Assembly: GCA_038363925.1 (NCBI GenBank)
Contig: JAQQWL010000002.1
Span: 868,001 to 932,000 of the forward strand
Length of the DNA stretch: 64,000 nucleotides
Source of the DNA: Apiospora phragmitis
Lineage: Eukaryota > Ascomycota > Sordariomycetes > Amphisphaeriales > Apiosporaceae
Direction: 5' to 3'
Made by a program: the position numbers and the translations under genes. Position 1 is the first letter of the stretch. Every line of letters starts with the position of its first letter. The notes below the pieces were generated by a model that saw only the letters and a program-made list of their open reading frames with translations, made no database searches and was not told the DNA's origin. This document shows, piece after piece, positions 15,526 to 26,612 of the stretch.

Positions 15526-17042
15526 TCATGAGCCCTTGCCAGTCTTTCCGCCCATCCACTTGTACGCCATCACGACCTGGTGGCCAATCTTCTCATGAGT
15601 TTCCCGTGCATGTTCCAGCCCGCCCCGTCTCAGACCTCCGGGCAGGGCGAGCCAAGCAAGGAGCAGGAACGCCAAGACCGCCAGTATGATCGGCTGCAAG
15701 ACCCAGACCCCCTGACTCGACGCAATGGCACCCACGACGAACGGCACGACGGCGGCCCCGCCCCCGCCGAACGCCGCGGCGAACCCGATGGCGGAGATGT
15801 GGTAGTCGACGGGGAGCAGCTTGGTGGCGGCCACGATGGCGCCCGGGAACAGCGGGCCGAGGAAGAAGCCCTCGAGGCTGACGAAGACGGCCGAGGCCAC
15901 GAAGCTGGGGACCTGCCAGTACAGCAGCTGCAGCGCGAGGGCCAGCACCAGGTACGCCGCGATGGCGCGCTTCTCGCCGATCCGGCCCGTGGCGAAGCCC
16001 AGGGTGACGCGGCCGACGGCCAGGCCCAGCCAGAAGAAGGTCACGGTCAGGCCGGCGTTGAAGGCTTCGGCGTGCCGCACGTCCAGCATGAAGGTGACGA
16101 TCCAGCCGCCCAGGGCGTTCTCGGCCCCGACGTAGCCCAGCAGGAAGACCGAAAGGAGCCAGGTGATGGGCTCCCGCATCACGGTGCGCGTCGTGGTCCT
16201 CGTCCCAGTCCCCGTCCCGCGCGTGGCTCGGTAGCTGTCCGCCGTGGCGCCCCAGAACACGGTCGACGTCAGAACCAGCTCGAGCGAGGCCATGCCGATC
16301 ATGAGGTAGAAGTAAGCGTACCAGGGCAGGCCCGCCTTCACGACCAGGGCCGTCGAGACGAGCGGGCCGATGGTGGCGCCAAGGCCGTAGGAGCCGTGCA
16401 GGAAGCCCAACAGCTCGTTGGCCGAGGCCATGTTGCCGATCCAGGCATTCCAGGCGCTGTCCTCGAGCCCGCTGCCAAAGCCGGGGAGCAGCATGGGGGG
16501 CGGCAGCGCTGGGAAGGGCAAATGCAACGACAGCAGGACGTAGCCCAGGATGCGCGCCGAGGGGGCGATCAGGGCCACGCCGCGCTGGCCCAGGTAGTGG
16601 TGGATCAGGTTGTTAGACAGCGCGGCGACTAGGTAGCCGACGAAGGAGGAGAGGAAGAGGAGAGAGACTAGGGTGTAAGAGATATTGTAGTATTCCTCTA
16701 TCTGTTGTCGTGAAATTTGAAAAGGGGCGTGTAAGTAAGTCACTGTCGGGCTTGGCGCGATGGATAAGAACAGCTGTGGCTTACATAGGGGAGTAATGGC
16801 CCTAGGCAGGCGTCGCTCATACCCATGATGACGAAGGAGTAATTGGTAACCATGAGCCGGTAGATGTTGATTCGAGGCTCATTCCACTTCTCGACTGTGT
16901 GGCTTGGCACTGTCTCCGAAGGATTGTCCCGCATCGCGGCCGGTTCTTCGGCCTTCTCTGGGTCTTGACCCGTTGACTCTGGTCGGTCATCCTGCGGCGA
17001 TTGCGGCGACGAAGAAGCCATCGGGCTATTGTCGGGATCCAT
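15526..17042 (-). CDS. Major facilitator superfamily transporter (fungal, fucose-permease/Bsc6-like)
   Basis: A 12-helix MFS membrane protein of 477 residues in two exons, 16785-17042 and 15526-16701, with an 83-bp intron. The first 60 residues are hydrophilic, rich in Ser, Pro, Glu and Asp, and cytoplasmic by prediction. The first helix starts near NYSFVIMGMSDACLGPLLPY and continues across the intron into IEEYYNISYTLVSLLFLSSFVGY. A GQRGVA loop, a GSGLEDSAWNAWIG motif and a G-rich last third fit fungal transporters related to fucose permease and yeast Bsc6 rather than the drug:H+ antiporters. Its substrate cannot be read from sequence. It lies beside a TauD-type dioxygenase, a deaminase and a second oxygenase, so it might move their substrate or product; that is inference. 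I took the ATG at 17040-17042, not the GTG before it. Confidence 0.85.
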
Positions 17043-17578
17043 CACGAAACAGCAACAAGACTCCAGCTACCTACCACACTCCCATGAATAGATAGAAGTC
17101 GTAGGTTCCCTGAGCAGACCGCAAAGGGACTCAGGTAGGTATTTTTTGGGGGGGCTATTTTCTTTAAGTATAATACAGGGAGTGTTTCCCAAACATTCCT
17201 GCGGAATTTTTAGACACATCCAACGGCCCCCAGGTCGGAATTGATGTCGGAGTGTTGGGCGGCTCCAGCCTGCCGAAACCAGCCAGAACTCGAGAGTTTG
17301 CATTCGCGCATTCCATTCTCCGCACTTGTGTCCGATGAAGGAGTGGGAATTGCATGTGCAGCATGCGTATCTAGCACCGACACCGCCCGGGACTCGCATG
17401 CTAAAAAAGTGGCACTTGGTTGGTTGAGCAAAGGGAGGACCGGTTCGCTCGCTTGCGGGGAGGGGAACGGCCGTCTGTCCGGGTCTCCAAGGACGATTCC
17501 AGGTTGAGCACCTAGCCAGATAGGTGTGCTGTTGGTATTGTTGCTGTATTATAATATCTATCAAAGCTGACTTCTGGT
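17043..17578. other. MFS promoter region and 5S rRNA upstream flank
   Basis: It holds the start region of the MFS gene and, at its right end, a TATA-like TATTATAATATC (17547-17558) about 30 bp before the 5S rRNA gene. There are no convincing reading frames. Confidence 0.5.
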
Positions 17579-17697
17579 ACATACGACCATATCCTGCTGA
17601 ATACTAGGGATCCCGTCCGCTCTCCCATATATAAGCAGCAGAGAGCTGAATTAGTACTAGGGTCGGTGACGACCTGGGAATCCTCGGTGTTGTATGT
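17579..17697 (+). rRNA. 5S ribosomal RNA (dispersed single copy)
   Basis: About 119 bp with the expected 5S layout. It starts ACATACGACCAT and ends TGTTGTATGT, which pair as helix I. The highly conserved loop-A/C segment GGGATCCCGTCCGCTC is intact, as is the helix-V hairpin GGTCGGTGACGACC. Helix II (CTGCTG with CAGCAG) differs from the usual fungal sequence but remains complementary, which argues for a functional variant rather than decay. The gene strand is followed by a T run that would stop RNA polymerase III, and a TATA-like element lies about 30 bp upstream, as known for Neurospora 5S genes. Dispersed 5S genes are usual in filamentous ascomycetes. The differences in the central region leave a small chance that it is a pseudogene. 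Confidence 0.85.
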
Positions 17698-18086
17698 TTT
17701 TGCCTTTTGCACATCCCCCTTCACGACTCTAGTTTCTTGACTCTTCATATGAAAACAGTTGGTTTGGTCATATTTGAAAGAGAGTGTCTTTTTTTCTTCT
17801 TCCTAAGTCTTGGCTGCTTGATTAAAGCGTGAGATTCAACGCACCGACAGACAGGCAAGTTGGTGGCGTGGACAAACAGTCGGCAGCCTACGAGGATCTA
17901 GCGTTATTGATCTACTAGGAAAGAGACTATCTTTTCTGCCTTGACAAACCATCATATCATACCGGGGTCCGTCAACCACAGTTGAGTCTGTCGCTTGAAA
18001 AAGGAAAAGAAATAACCTATGCTATCACTCAATCACAAACGCACCATGACATAGCCCGTTCGTCCTCTGTGCACGTCTGCCTTCCA
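17698..18086. other. Spacer between 5S rRNA and dioxygenase
   Basis: It begins with the 5S terminator T runs (17697-17710) and includes the 3' end of the TauD-type gene on the opposite strand. Nothing else was recognised. Confidence 0.5.
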
Positions 18087-19706
18087 TCAAGTCATCGCCG
18101 GGATCGGCACAGGACCTTGCGGCCCGACACTTGCCCCTATATTTGCCTGGTGCATCGTCCGCGGTCCAAACGAGTTGGGATAGTCGACCGCCGTATGGAA
18201 CATCTGGTAGTTGGCCCACATGACGATGTCGCCCTCCTCGAGGCTCGGCAGCAGGATGTACTCGGGCCTCAGCACCCGCTCCTGGAGCGGCTTGAGAAAG
18301 GCCCGGATCTCGGCCACGTCGTCGATGATGCGGGGCTCCTTCTCCAGGTCGTCCGGTGAAGACCGGATGAAGAGCTTCCGCGCGCAGATGCCGTGCACCT
18401 GGAACGCCTTCTCGCCGGTGACGGGGTTCATCCAGACCATGGGGTACCGCTTGACCGCGGCCGGGTCGAAGTCGCCCAGCGCCTCGATCGGCTTCTCGCG
18501 GCCCTCCGTCTCCAGCCCCAGGCCGTTGGGCCGGCCGTGGCAGTCGGCGATCCACATGTAGGGGTGCGGCGCGTACTCGACCCAGGAGTGGTCCGCCATT
18601 TTTTGTTCTTCGGGCGTCATCAGCGCGTACGTCTGCACGTTGCTGAAGAACGCCGTGAGGCCCGGCTCCGACGTCATCTCGAGCCCGGTCCCGTCGTCCC
18701 AGCGGATGGTGACGGGGCCACGGTTCGCGAGGGGCCGCCGGCAGCATCGCCTACATGAATCCCGGTATTAGTGTTCCTTTTTTTTCCCCCGGCAAAGAAT
18801 CTTGGCGCTTCCGGAGACAGAAGGAAGGCAACTCCATCATGAGCTGCATGCTCTCCCTCCCCCCACCTCCTGTGACACACTGGGATAGGATGATATGAAC
18901 CCGGAAGCCACTTACAGCGTCGTGAACCAGGCAGGGTCTCGCCCGTAAAGGGGCGCGTCTATGTGCCAGCGCTGGAACCGCGTGAAGCCGGCCGTGAACT
19001 CGGCCTCGGGCAGCTCCTTGGCGTGGAAGTCGTGCGACAGCGCCTTGTGAAGCGTTTTGTCTTTAATACCGTAGTGGTCTGCTCCCTGGTAGCCCTTGCC
19101 GATCAGCCGGACGTTCTCGGCGCCAGGGATGCCTATGACTTCCCGCGCTGCCTAGTTGTCATTCATTCTACATGTCAGTCGGTCGGTCTATCCAAAGTGC
19201 TTACTGATACCTAGAGGAGGGCCCTGTCGGCACTTTGTGGTCAGCTTACCGAGAGCACGCCCCCTTTCTTGTTGAAGGACTTTATGTCCCCGTGGGAATG
19301 CACCTGTGGTGCCTCGGGATCGAACCTCGTTACTAACTCCCACTACGGACCAGCATCAGTTATGACCATTAGGTTCTTCTCCGCTTCGAGATGCTGGACT
19401 GAATACGCAAAGCGCGAATTCGACTTACCTGCTTGATTGGGGCAAGATTCTTCTGACCCTTGACAACGACAACCTTGTGGGTCCATATCGCGTCGGCGAG
19501 TGCCTTTACATCGGCATCTTCGAGGGTTATCACATTTGTTAGACGAGAGCCTCAGCAATGCTAGCCAGCCTCAAGTGCTCACCCGAGACATTGTTCAAGT
19601 CCAGACCTTTGACTACAGCACCAAAATCGTGTTTGTCCTCGGATGACTTCTTCAACTGAGTAAGGGTAAAGGTAGGTTCGAGTTGTGTAATAGCATGAGG
19701 CGACAT
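18087..19706 (-). CDS. TauD/TfdA-family 2-oxoglutarate dioxygenase, xanthine-dioxygenase (XanA)-like
   Basis: A non-heme Fe(II)/2-oxoglutarate oxygenase of 401 residues encoded by five exons: 19583... up to 19706, 19429-19517, 19250-19342, 18916-19151 and 18087-18750. All junctions are in frame. The N-terminal part has DFGAVVKGLDL and THKVVVVKGQ, as in fungal XanA, which hydroxylates xanthine to urate. The metal ligands are in RWHIDAPLYG (HxD) and in the late MFHTAVDYP (distal His). The order HxD, then RWDDGTG, VEYAPHPYMW, MVWMNPVTGEKAFQVH and EEGDIVMW follows XanA rather than bacterial taurine dioxygenase. The substrate is not proven; sulfonate or other small acids are possible. It starts 490 bp from the divergent deaminase, suggesting co-expression. 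Confidence 0.8.
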
Positions 19707-20196
19707 GATGTGCCGGTGCGACAATGTGTTAGGCAATTGAGTATTGGGCAAGTGAAGTGGTATTTCCGTAGCATACAATGAATTTATTCCTATATCTTTT
19801 CATACCTTATATTACATGTACAGTAAGTAGCTACTGGATGGTAACGATCAAGTTGATATCCTTTCTATTAGGTTTCGAGGTGTTTCAGTGTCGGCGGCCA
19901 CCTCCGTCCGTCGGGTTATCAGCCGAAGTGTGGGGTTGATAGCCACTTCAACTATCACCTGCAGGGACGACGTCAACGGCTTCAATACCCTGGTGAGGAA
20001 GACTGTCCTTGTTTGTTTACACTTTTGCTGCCTGCAGTGGCCGCCATCGGACATCGGTAGTACTGTGGCGCCAGGGTCAGGTAATGGAGCCTAGATGATA
20101 GATAATAGACATCCCAGCCATCCCAATTCAATGAACGCTGATTTTAAGAAGGACACGCATGCAATATCGTCATCTAGACAGTATCATATTAGCTAG
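19707..20196. promoter_or_regulatory. Divergent promoter of dioxygenase and deaminase
   Basis: This 490-bp spacer separates two outward-running start codons and is the likely shared control region. It has short A/T-rich stretches next to both genes. I did not recognise a specific binding-site pair; GATA motifs are scattered (for example gatagataatagac near 20095-20110), compatible with nitrogen (AreA/NIT2) control but far from proof. Confidence 0.45.
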
Positions 20197-21001
20197 ATGT
20201 CATTGCAAAGATCCAAGATGCTGGCCAGGTTCGTTTGGTTATTGGTTTTTGTAGTAGTTACCGGGACGCAATGCCATGAGCACCATCTTCAGCGGCGAGA
20301 TCATCAGTTCCCTCTGCTTGACCCGGCACTCTCGATCAATCGCGTTCCTTATACTACAAGAGCATATTGGATGAGGCAAGCCAACTTGGCTCTTCACGCG
20401 CCCTGTCAATTCGCCGCGTTCGGTTCCGTCATCGTCAACCATACTGGCAATAATGGGCTGGGCCAACTCGTTTGCACGGGAGCCAACTCGAATCGACAGA
20501 CGGGTAATCCTACTCTACACGGTATGTAACACCTCCGAGTCCAATGTTCGTTAATTTGCGTGTGGCATACTCATAGAGGTCTACTTGGTTGGCATAGGCG
20601 AAATGGCAGCCATCAACAACTGCTCCAGCATCCTGACGGACCCCCAGGGGCCGTACAAGCTGTCGCCGAGCGCGGCTCTCGAAGCCCTCACGGGCCTCAC
20701 GCTCTATACCAACGCCGAGAGCTGCCCCATGTGCGCGTCGGCCATCCGCTGGGCCGGGTTCCGCGAGTACGTCTACGGCACCAGCATCGACACGCTAATC
20801 GCCCGGGGCTGGGGCCAGATCCGCGTCGCGTCGGCCGACATCTTCCGCCAGTCCTTTGACCTGCCCTATTCGAGCCGGCTCATCGGCGGCGTGCTCGCGA
20901 ACGAGACGGATCCGTACTTTCAGTGGCAGTTCGATCCCGAGGCGCCGTGTCCGTCCGGGTGCGGGAGGCCGCAGGGGGTGGCGGGCTGTGTCGCAAAGTA
21001 G
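20197..21001 (+). CDS. Cytidine-deaminase-superfamily zinc deaminase with predicted signal peptide
   Basis: Two exons, 20197-20521 and 20598-21001, give 242 residues. The intron falls inside the zinc-binding motif: exon 1 ends with the His codon plus one base, and exon 2 completes LHGEMAAI. The second half of the site is ESCPMCASAIRW (PCxxC type). The CPMC form is shared with guanine deaminase and tRNA adenosine deaminase branches more than with cytidine deaminase. The N-terminus (LARFVWLLVFVVVTGTQC) is a hydrophobic signal peptide, with either ATG at 20197 or 20218. This is unusual for a nucleobase deaminase and implies a secreted or vacuolar enzyme. Several extra Cys near the C-terminus (APCPSGCG, AGCVAK) could form disulfides. 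Substrate unknown. Confidence 0.8.
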
Positions 21002-21475
21002 ACTAGATTATACCATGCGCAAGCAATTCCTAATCATGCATGTATAAAACGAATCCCTTGACCTACTCTCGGAATCGAATAGGTGTATTGAGGTACGATC
21101 TGTGATACTCGGAACTGTGATATTCTGGTGAACTCGGTTTACACAGGGGAAGAGGCTTTGGACCAGTCAGAGCCGGCTGTGAGCAAATGGCGGCCACCCC
21201 CGATCCCGATTAAGGAGGTGGTGTCCCGTTATAGGCAGTAGACACTGATACCGTGGCGCCCCGCTTTACAGTTGCATCGGAACTTGGCTTCCATAGTGAA
21301 GATATCCGGTTTTGTCGATAGGAGTTCACCGTACTTACCGCAGGATGGCATAGCGTAGGAGTGGTGATAAAGCCTAGCCCCTTGATCATCTACGCAAACT
21401 CTATGTGCGATATATGCAAGTCAGCCCAGAAGAGACCTCTTGCATCCCCCAGTACTTCTTCCTACAGCTGCCAGT
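21002..21475. other. Spacer between deaminase and second oxygenase
   Basis: Head-to-tail spacer of 474 bp. It includes the deaminase 3' end and the oxygenase promoter. No additional feature was seen. Confidence 0.6.
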
Positions 21476-22721
21476 ATGGCTAATTCTACCAAGTACGTTG
21501 ACAGGGAAATCCCACAGGTAAGTTCGTCACACCTCAAGCGAGCATATCACACCGCAGCACCTGGAAGCCCTAGTTGTATACGGCGTGATGGCCGGTTCTA
21601 AAGGTTTAATCATCCCCTGCCTCCAATATCCCCCCCAACCTTCAAAGATATAAGCCGAAGGAGCTGCTAACCCCTGCACCCTTTTCCTCTCCCGCGCAAA
21701 GATTTCCCTAGCCAACTTCGACGAGCGCATCGACGAGGTGACGTCGCAACTCTGCGACGCCGCCGAGAACACCGGCTTCTTCGCCATCGTGGACCACGGC
21801 CTCGCGCCCGCCGACGTCGCCGCCATGTTCGTGCTGTCGGAGCGCTTCTTCCGCCTGCCCGACGCCGTCAAGGCCACGGTGCCCTGGAACCTGGGCAACG
21901 TCGGCTGGGAGCGGGAGTCGCAGGTGCGGCCCTCGACGGGCGCGCCCGACCGCAAGGAGTCGTACCAGCTGCAGTTCGGCGAGAACATGGTGGGCCACGA
22001 GGGGGCGTCGCTCTGGCTGCGCGACGAGCACTTGCCCGGCTTCCGGGACCGGTGTTTGGTGTTCATGCACCGCGTCCAGCGGGTCTCGGAGCGCCTCATG
22101 GTCTGCCTGGCCCGCGGCCTGGGGTTCGAGGGGGACGACTACTTCATCAAGTACCACGACGCCTCCAAGCCCACCTGCCAGAGCGTCATGCGCCTGCTTC
22201 ATTACTTCGAGACGCCCCATCGCGACGACGATGGGCAAGTCCACCACCGCGCCGGCGCGCACGCGGACTGGGGGTTCCTGACGCTCCTATTTGAAAAGAA
22301 AGGACAGTCCGGGCTGGAGATCTGCCCGGGGCGGGAAATGGTATCCGAACACAACGCTTTAGAGGACGCGGCGTGGTCCAAGGTACACTTCGTCCCCGGG
22401 AGCATCGTGTGCAACATCGGCGACCTGCTGATGTCGTGGTCCGACGACCGGTTCAAGTCGACCTTCCACCGCGTCAAGGCCCCCTGCGGCGAGCCGGGGG
22501 ACTACTACGGCGAGCGGTTCTCGATTGCGTTCTTCAACCAGCCCTGCAAGGATGCGCTGATCCAGGGACCCCTCAAGAAATACCCCCTCGTCACGGGGGA
22601 GCAGTTCAATGCCAAGGCCATGTCGACGCAGTTCGCTGCCCTGCAGGCCAAGGCGGCGGCCGAAAGAGAGGATATGTTGAAAAGCACCAGTAGCAACACT
22701 GCAGTGTCGGTTAAGGTATAA
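21476..22721 (+). CDS. IPNS-like 2-oxoglutarate/Fe(II) oxygenase
   Basis: Soluble non-heme iron oxygenase of 353 residues, two exons 21476-21517 and 21702-22721 with a 184-bp intron. The first exon gives the short MANSTKYVDREIPQ, followed by ISLANF, the usual start of the DIOX_N domain. The C-terminal double-stranded beta-helix shows HADWGF (HxD iron ligands), then GDLLMSWSDDRFKSTFHRV with the distal His, and GERFSIAFFNQP with the Arg-x-Ser that holds 2-oxoglutarate. The layout resembles fungal thymine 7-hydroxylase as well as many secondary-metabolite oxygenases, so the substrate is open. No frame breaks are seen and the third-codon position is very GC-rich. It lies downstream of the deaminase on the same strand and could belong to the same pathway. 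Confidence 0.85.
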
Positions 22722-23928
22722 GCTGCTGCGCGGAATGAATGCTTCCTTTAACAACGAACGACAGTAGTATTCGCTACATAGCTCATGTACGCAAGTCCAT
22801 GGATCGACCGTAGCATATCTACGAATGATAGTTGTTCCATCAACCTTTCATGTAAGGACCAGAATAATCTGAAAGTCACATTGGCTGGCCCCTCAGGGGT
22901 ACACTGTGGCGAGCAGTAATAGCAGCGTCTGGCTCACTTGTGACGTTCACTGGCGAGTAGGTATCCACGCTACAGAAGAGACAATGCAGCAGCTTACTCC
23001 GACCCCCCCCCCCCCAAAACATTGCCTTAATAAGATGGCACCACCTTCTCGCCCACCAAAGATATTCGACTCCGCAGCATGAAAACCGAAATACTAAGCC
23101 ATGCTCATCAGTCATGTCAGTCACATCAGCAGCCGTATGAGACGATGTGAAATCGGTAGTAGTAGGATTAATGATAAGATAATTCCCCTTGTTTGAACAC
23201 ACACACATATTTCATCATCCAACGAACGATTGTGCCCGCAATAGTTGGTATTTGGTCCCTTCCCCAGAACTTCTCCCTCGTTAGTGATATAATAATAAAT
23301 GAAGAATGGGAAATATGTTGTTGCGACATGATATTCGTTAAAGTTGGTCAGATCCCCTCACCGAACGCCTTACAATGATGACCCAGATCGTGAAAAGCCA
23401 CATAGCTTCAACCCTTTCTCTCTCTCCAAAAGAGTAGGCGCATGTGGTACTAAAAGCAGGAAGAATGAAATCAAATGCCATCACCCAGAGACTAGAAATC
23501 ATGTATGTTCCTTGAAGCGGTATGTACTCCCTTTGGATATCAGGGGTCCCTCCAAGAAAAAGACCATATTCGTTAGATATTCCCTTTGTACATCGCAAAA
23601 TCCAACAGGTGTATATGTTCTCATACCAAGCGAACGTAGAATGTGTAGTGGCGAGTGGCCGTTTCTGGCCCTTGCTTCATGATCTGTGTCGCGTGCCTCC
23701 CTCAAGCACCAGTTGTCCAGCGTCATAGCGCGTCCTGGATCGGAGAGGACTTTCTTCAAGCGACTCCCATGATCCATCGCGGATCAGACGAAGAAATAGG
23801 TAGAAGAATCGGCACGGCAAATGCTCGTTTTGTGCAACTCAGTTGCATGATCATCGAGTTGTTCTGACTCGGGATATTACAGCCCAGTCCTCACAACTCC
23901 AACCACACTCCCGGCCCCCTTGACTAGA
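22722..23928. other. Convergent spacer, oxygenase to Pps1-like phosphatase
   Basis: About 1.2 kb. It contains a C13 run (listed separately) and otherwise only short frames without homology. Both flanking genes end here. Confidence 0.6.
23003..23015. repeat. C13 homopolymer
   Basis: Thirteen consecutive C residues. The exact length is doubtful because G/C runs in this window appear to be miscounted elsewhere. Confidence 0.85.
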
Positions 23929-26122
23929 TCATCTAGCGTATGGGCGGTCCATGAGAGCAATCTCACGGGCGATGTCGGCCCACTCCAGCTCCCTTTTGAC
24001 TCCAAAGTCTTCATCCCCCTTCTCCACAACTCGCCTTGTGTGCATCAGCTCTTCCCACTTGAGCAACTCATAGGCAAACCGGAGGTGGGGTTGAATGATC
24101 ACGTTCAATCTTCGTGCGCGGACGAAGCAGTACGCTCGTGGGAGTGACATGTCCAGTTCCCGCATGACCTCAACAATACAGATCGTCGCGCTTCGGCTCA
24201 CGCCGACACGGCAGTGGACTAGCGTGGCTGTGCCATTGCGTCGCCCGCGTTCTGACATGTCATATGATCAGCCGCGGAAAGCAAAAAAAGAGGAAGGAAG
24301 GAGGAAAGAAAAGAAAGCAGAGTGGGAACTTACCAATAAACTCTAAGCAACTCTCGAATTCATCTGTCAACGGATCAATGCCGTTGTCTTGGACTCCTTG
24401 AACAATCATAACATTCTCAGGTCCCCATTCTTCCAGCTCGCCATCCCTCCACATCGCCGTTTCTCCTACGCTGAGGATCTGGCCAATGCCCATGGCCTTC
24501 AGCAGGTCTGGGTTGTTGGCATGCCCGAGGTTGCCCAGATACATGTAATCAAGCACGCGACTCGGGAAGGAACCGTCCAGGCTTGCCATCCACTTGGGCT
24601 CGTCCTGGATCAGGGTGGTGATTTCCGAGAGGCTCTTGTCCTGGCAGAGCGGCGACTCGCGCAAGAGTCGCGGCGCAATCGAAGCAAGAAGGGCCACGTC
24701 GGTGGGATAAGCAAAGAAGTTGCGTTTCATCGTGGTATGCAGGTTGAGCCATGCGTCAGGCACGGCACGGCCTGTGCTGTAGCTGAAGTAGGCAATGCCC
24801 AGCAAGGAAGACTCGGTATACCCGTCAGCACAGTGCAAGAGGACCTTCCGCGGTAAAATTGTCCGGGTTCCTGAGCTTCCATCCATGTCCACGTCTCCGT
24901 CGTAGTCACATTTGGGGGGCAGGGTTCCATGGGAAAGATGCCAGATCCACTTGCATGTCTCCAGAATGCCGTCTGCTTCGGCATGGGACCATGTGGGCGG
25001 CAGGATACTCCCAGATGAGGGGAAGTCCAGATAGGGGTGTTTGACGTCGTCGTCAGGCCCTTCGGCTATGGCTCTTAAGGCGCCTGGGTTCAAGCGCCCC
25101 AAGTCACTACACTCTATCAAAATGTCGAACTGCTGTTCCTCTTCGCTGGCAGGCTCTGGCGTGGGGCCCAGCCACACGTTGTGGGATATCTCCGATGCCT
25201 TGGTCATTGCATACATCTCGGACCTTTCCTGATGGAAGAAATCTACGACCTTGCCAGTCAAATGCCCTTCTGAGTCTATCGATACGACCTCGCTGTGTTT
25301 CAGCTCGAAGGTTCTGAAGGACGCCGTGCAGATGAAGGTGTTGTATACGGGAAGGTCATGGCCTTGATCCAAGTGCTTCTTGCGCCATTTCGCCTGCGCC
25401 GAGGCCAGTTCCCAGCCCACCTTTCTCACCACAGCCGAGTCTTCGCCATATACCACAATGTCAGATGTCATTGCCGCCTTGGCGGGCTGAATCTGAAAGT
25501 TCCTGACGGAGAAGCCATCCTTGGGATCAGCGTCTAGAAATTCGCCTTCCACGCCTGGCTGTAGTAACTCTGATGGCGCAATGGCTCCCTTGAGGCGTGA
25601 GACACTGAGGTCGCCATCGGCCTTCACAATAGTAAGTCCCCTCAAGCAGCAAGGCGTTCTTCTGAGCGCCCTCTTGCGCCCTATGAAGAAGGCCTGCTGG
25701 ATGTGGTTGCAAGGATGTAGCCCGTGCAGCCACGGAAAGACTAGAGACGGGTCCGGCAGGGGCTGTCGGGAGATATAATCCAAGGAGGCGGCGACATCGG
25801 CGGCATTGATCTTGTATACGGAGAGAGGGCCCGACTCGATGTGGGTATACTTGTCGGGTGGATAGAGCAGGGAGAGCTGTCGACACTCTTCCTCGCGGGC
25901 GGGCGAGGGTGGAGGAGTATTGGGCTCTTGCACTGGCGCTGGACCAGTTGGACACACGGGAAGGTGCTTGTTAGGAACCGGGGTCGCGACGCTCTGTTGT
26001 TGTTGTTGCGTGTTAATCGTGTCGATGGTTATGGGCGACTGCAATGTGACGATGCCCGATGACGACCGGTGGGGCGCTATGGGTCTGGGGAGAGCAATGG
26101 TCGCCATGCTGCTCTGTAGCAT
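23929..26122 (-). CDS. Pps1-like dual-specificity protein phosphatase
   Basis: Cytoplasmic or nuclear tyrosine/dual-specificity phosphatase resembling yeast Pps1, which affects S-phase progression. Two exons, 24334-26122 and 23929-24251, with an 82-bp intron just before the catalytic loop; 703 residues (698 if the second ATG at 26107 is used). The active domain is C-terminal, with VHCRVGVSRSAT near 24180-24215, the HCx5R signature, followed by an AYCFVRARR helix. An upstream domain around 24801-24838 has LLHCADGYTESS, which keeps the HC but has Glu where the catalytic Arg should be, so it is probably an inactive phosphatase-like fold. The N-terminal 80 residues are Pro/Ser/Gln-rich. No frame breaks. 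Confidence 0.85.
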
Positions 26123-26577
26123 ATATGGGGTTTGGAGTTGCGGCGCCGGAACTGGGGGGGCGTTGAAGCGGGAAAAGAAGCAACTCTCTTTCTTCCTGTG
26201 TGGACTGGCTTTTTTTTTTTACTCTCTCTCAATTCCAAAAAGTCCGTCGGAATCTCTTTCAGAAACCGGCAGAGTCAGATGGTATAGGCAAAGACGTAAA
26301 CATGCGATTCTGGGGAGCGGGATTGCCCAACTTAATTAACCGCTCGCCTCTTCCTTCACGAGATCGGCCGGGCTGAGCCAATTGGGGTCAGGCCTAGATA
26401 GCGGGGTCGATCCAAGACAGGAGCTGATTACAGTCATACGAACCGAAGCTCTTAGCAACATTCGATAATCGTCCAAGGCAGTGTAGCAATTGCAACGAAC
26501 TAGGTAGGCAATTAGAAAGAATACGTCCTCGGTTCGATTCTGATAGTTTTGGACCGGAAGGAAGAGAGAGGGGAAGA

Positions 26578-26612
26578 GGAGGAGGAGGAGGAGAGAAGAA
26601 GAAGAAGAAGAA
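26578..26612. repeat. GGA/GAA trinucleotide tract
   Basis: Purine-only tract of GGA then GAA triplets, upstream of the Pps1-like gene. Confidence 0.85.

Noticed and set aside
15580..16632. Long 350-residue open frame on the + strand
   Set aside because: It is the antisense of the MFS transporter exon, caused by GC-rich third positions; composition is rich in Gly, Arg, Glu and Gln with no homology.
26525..26545. tRNA B-box-like GGTTCGATTC
   Set aside because: The flanking bases cannot form a T-arm stem and no A box or acceptor stem lies upstream.
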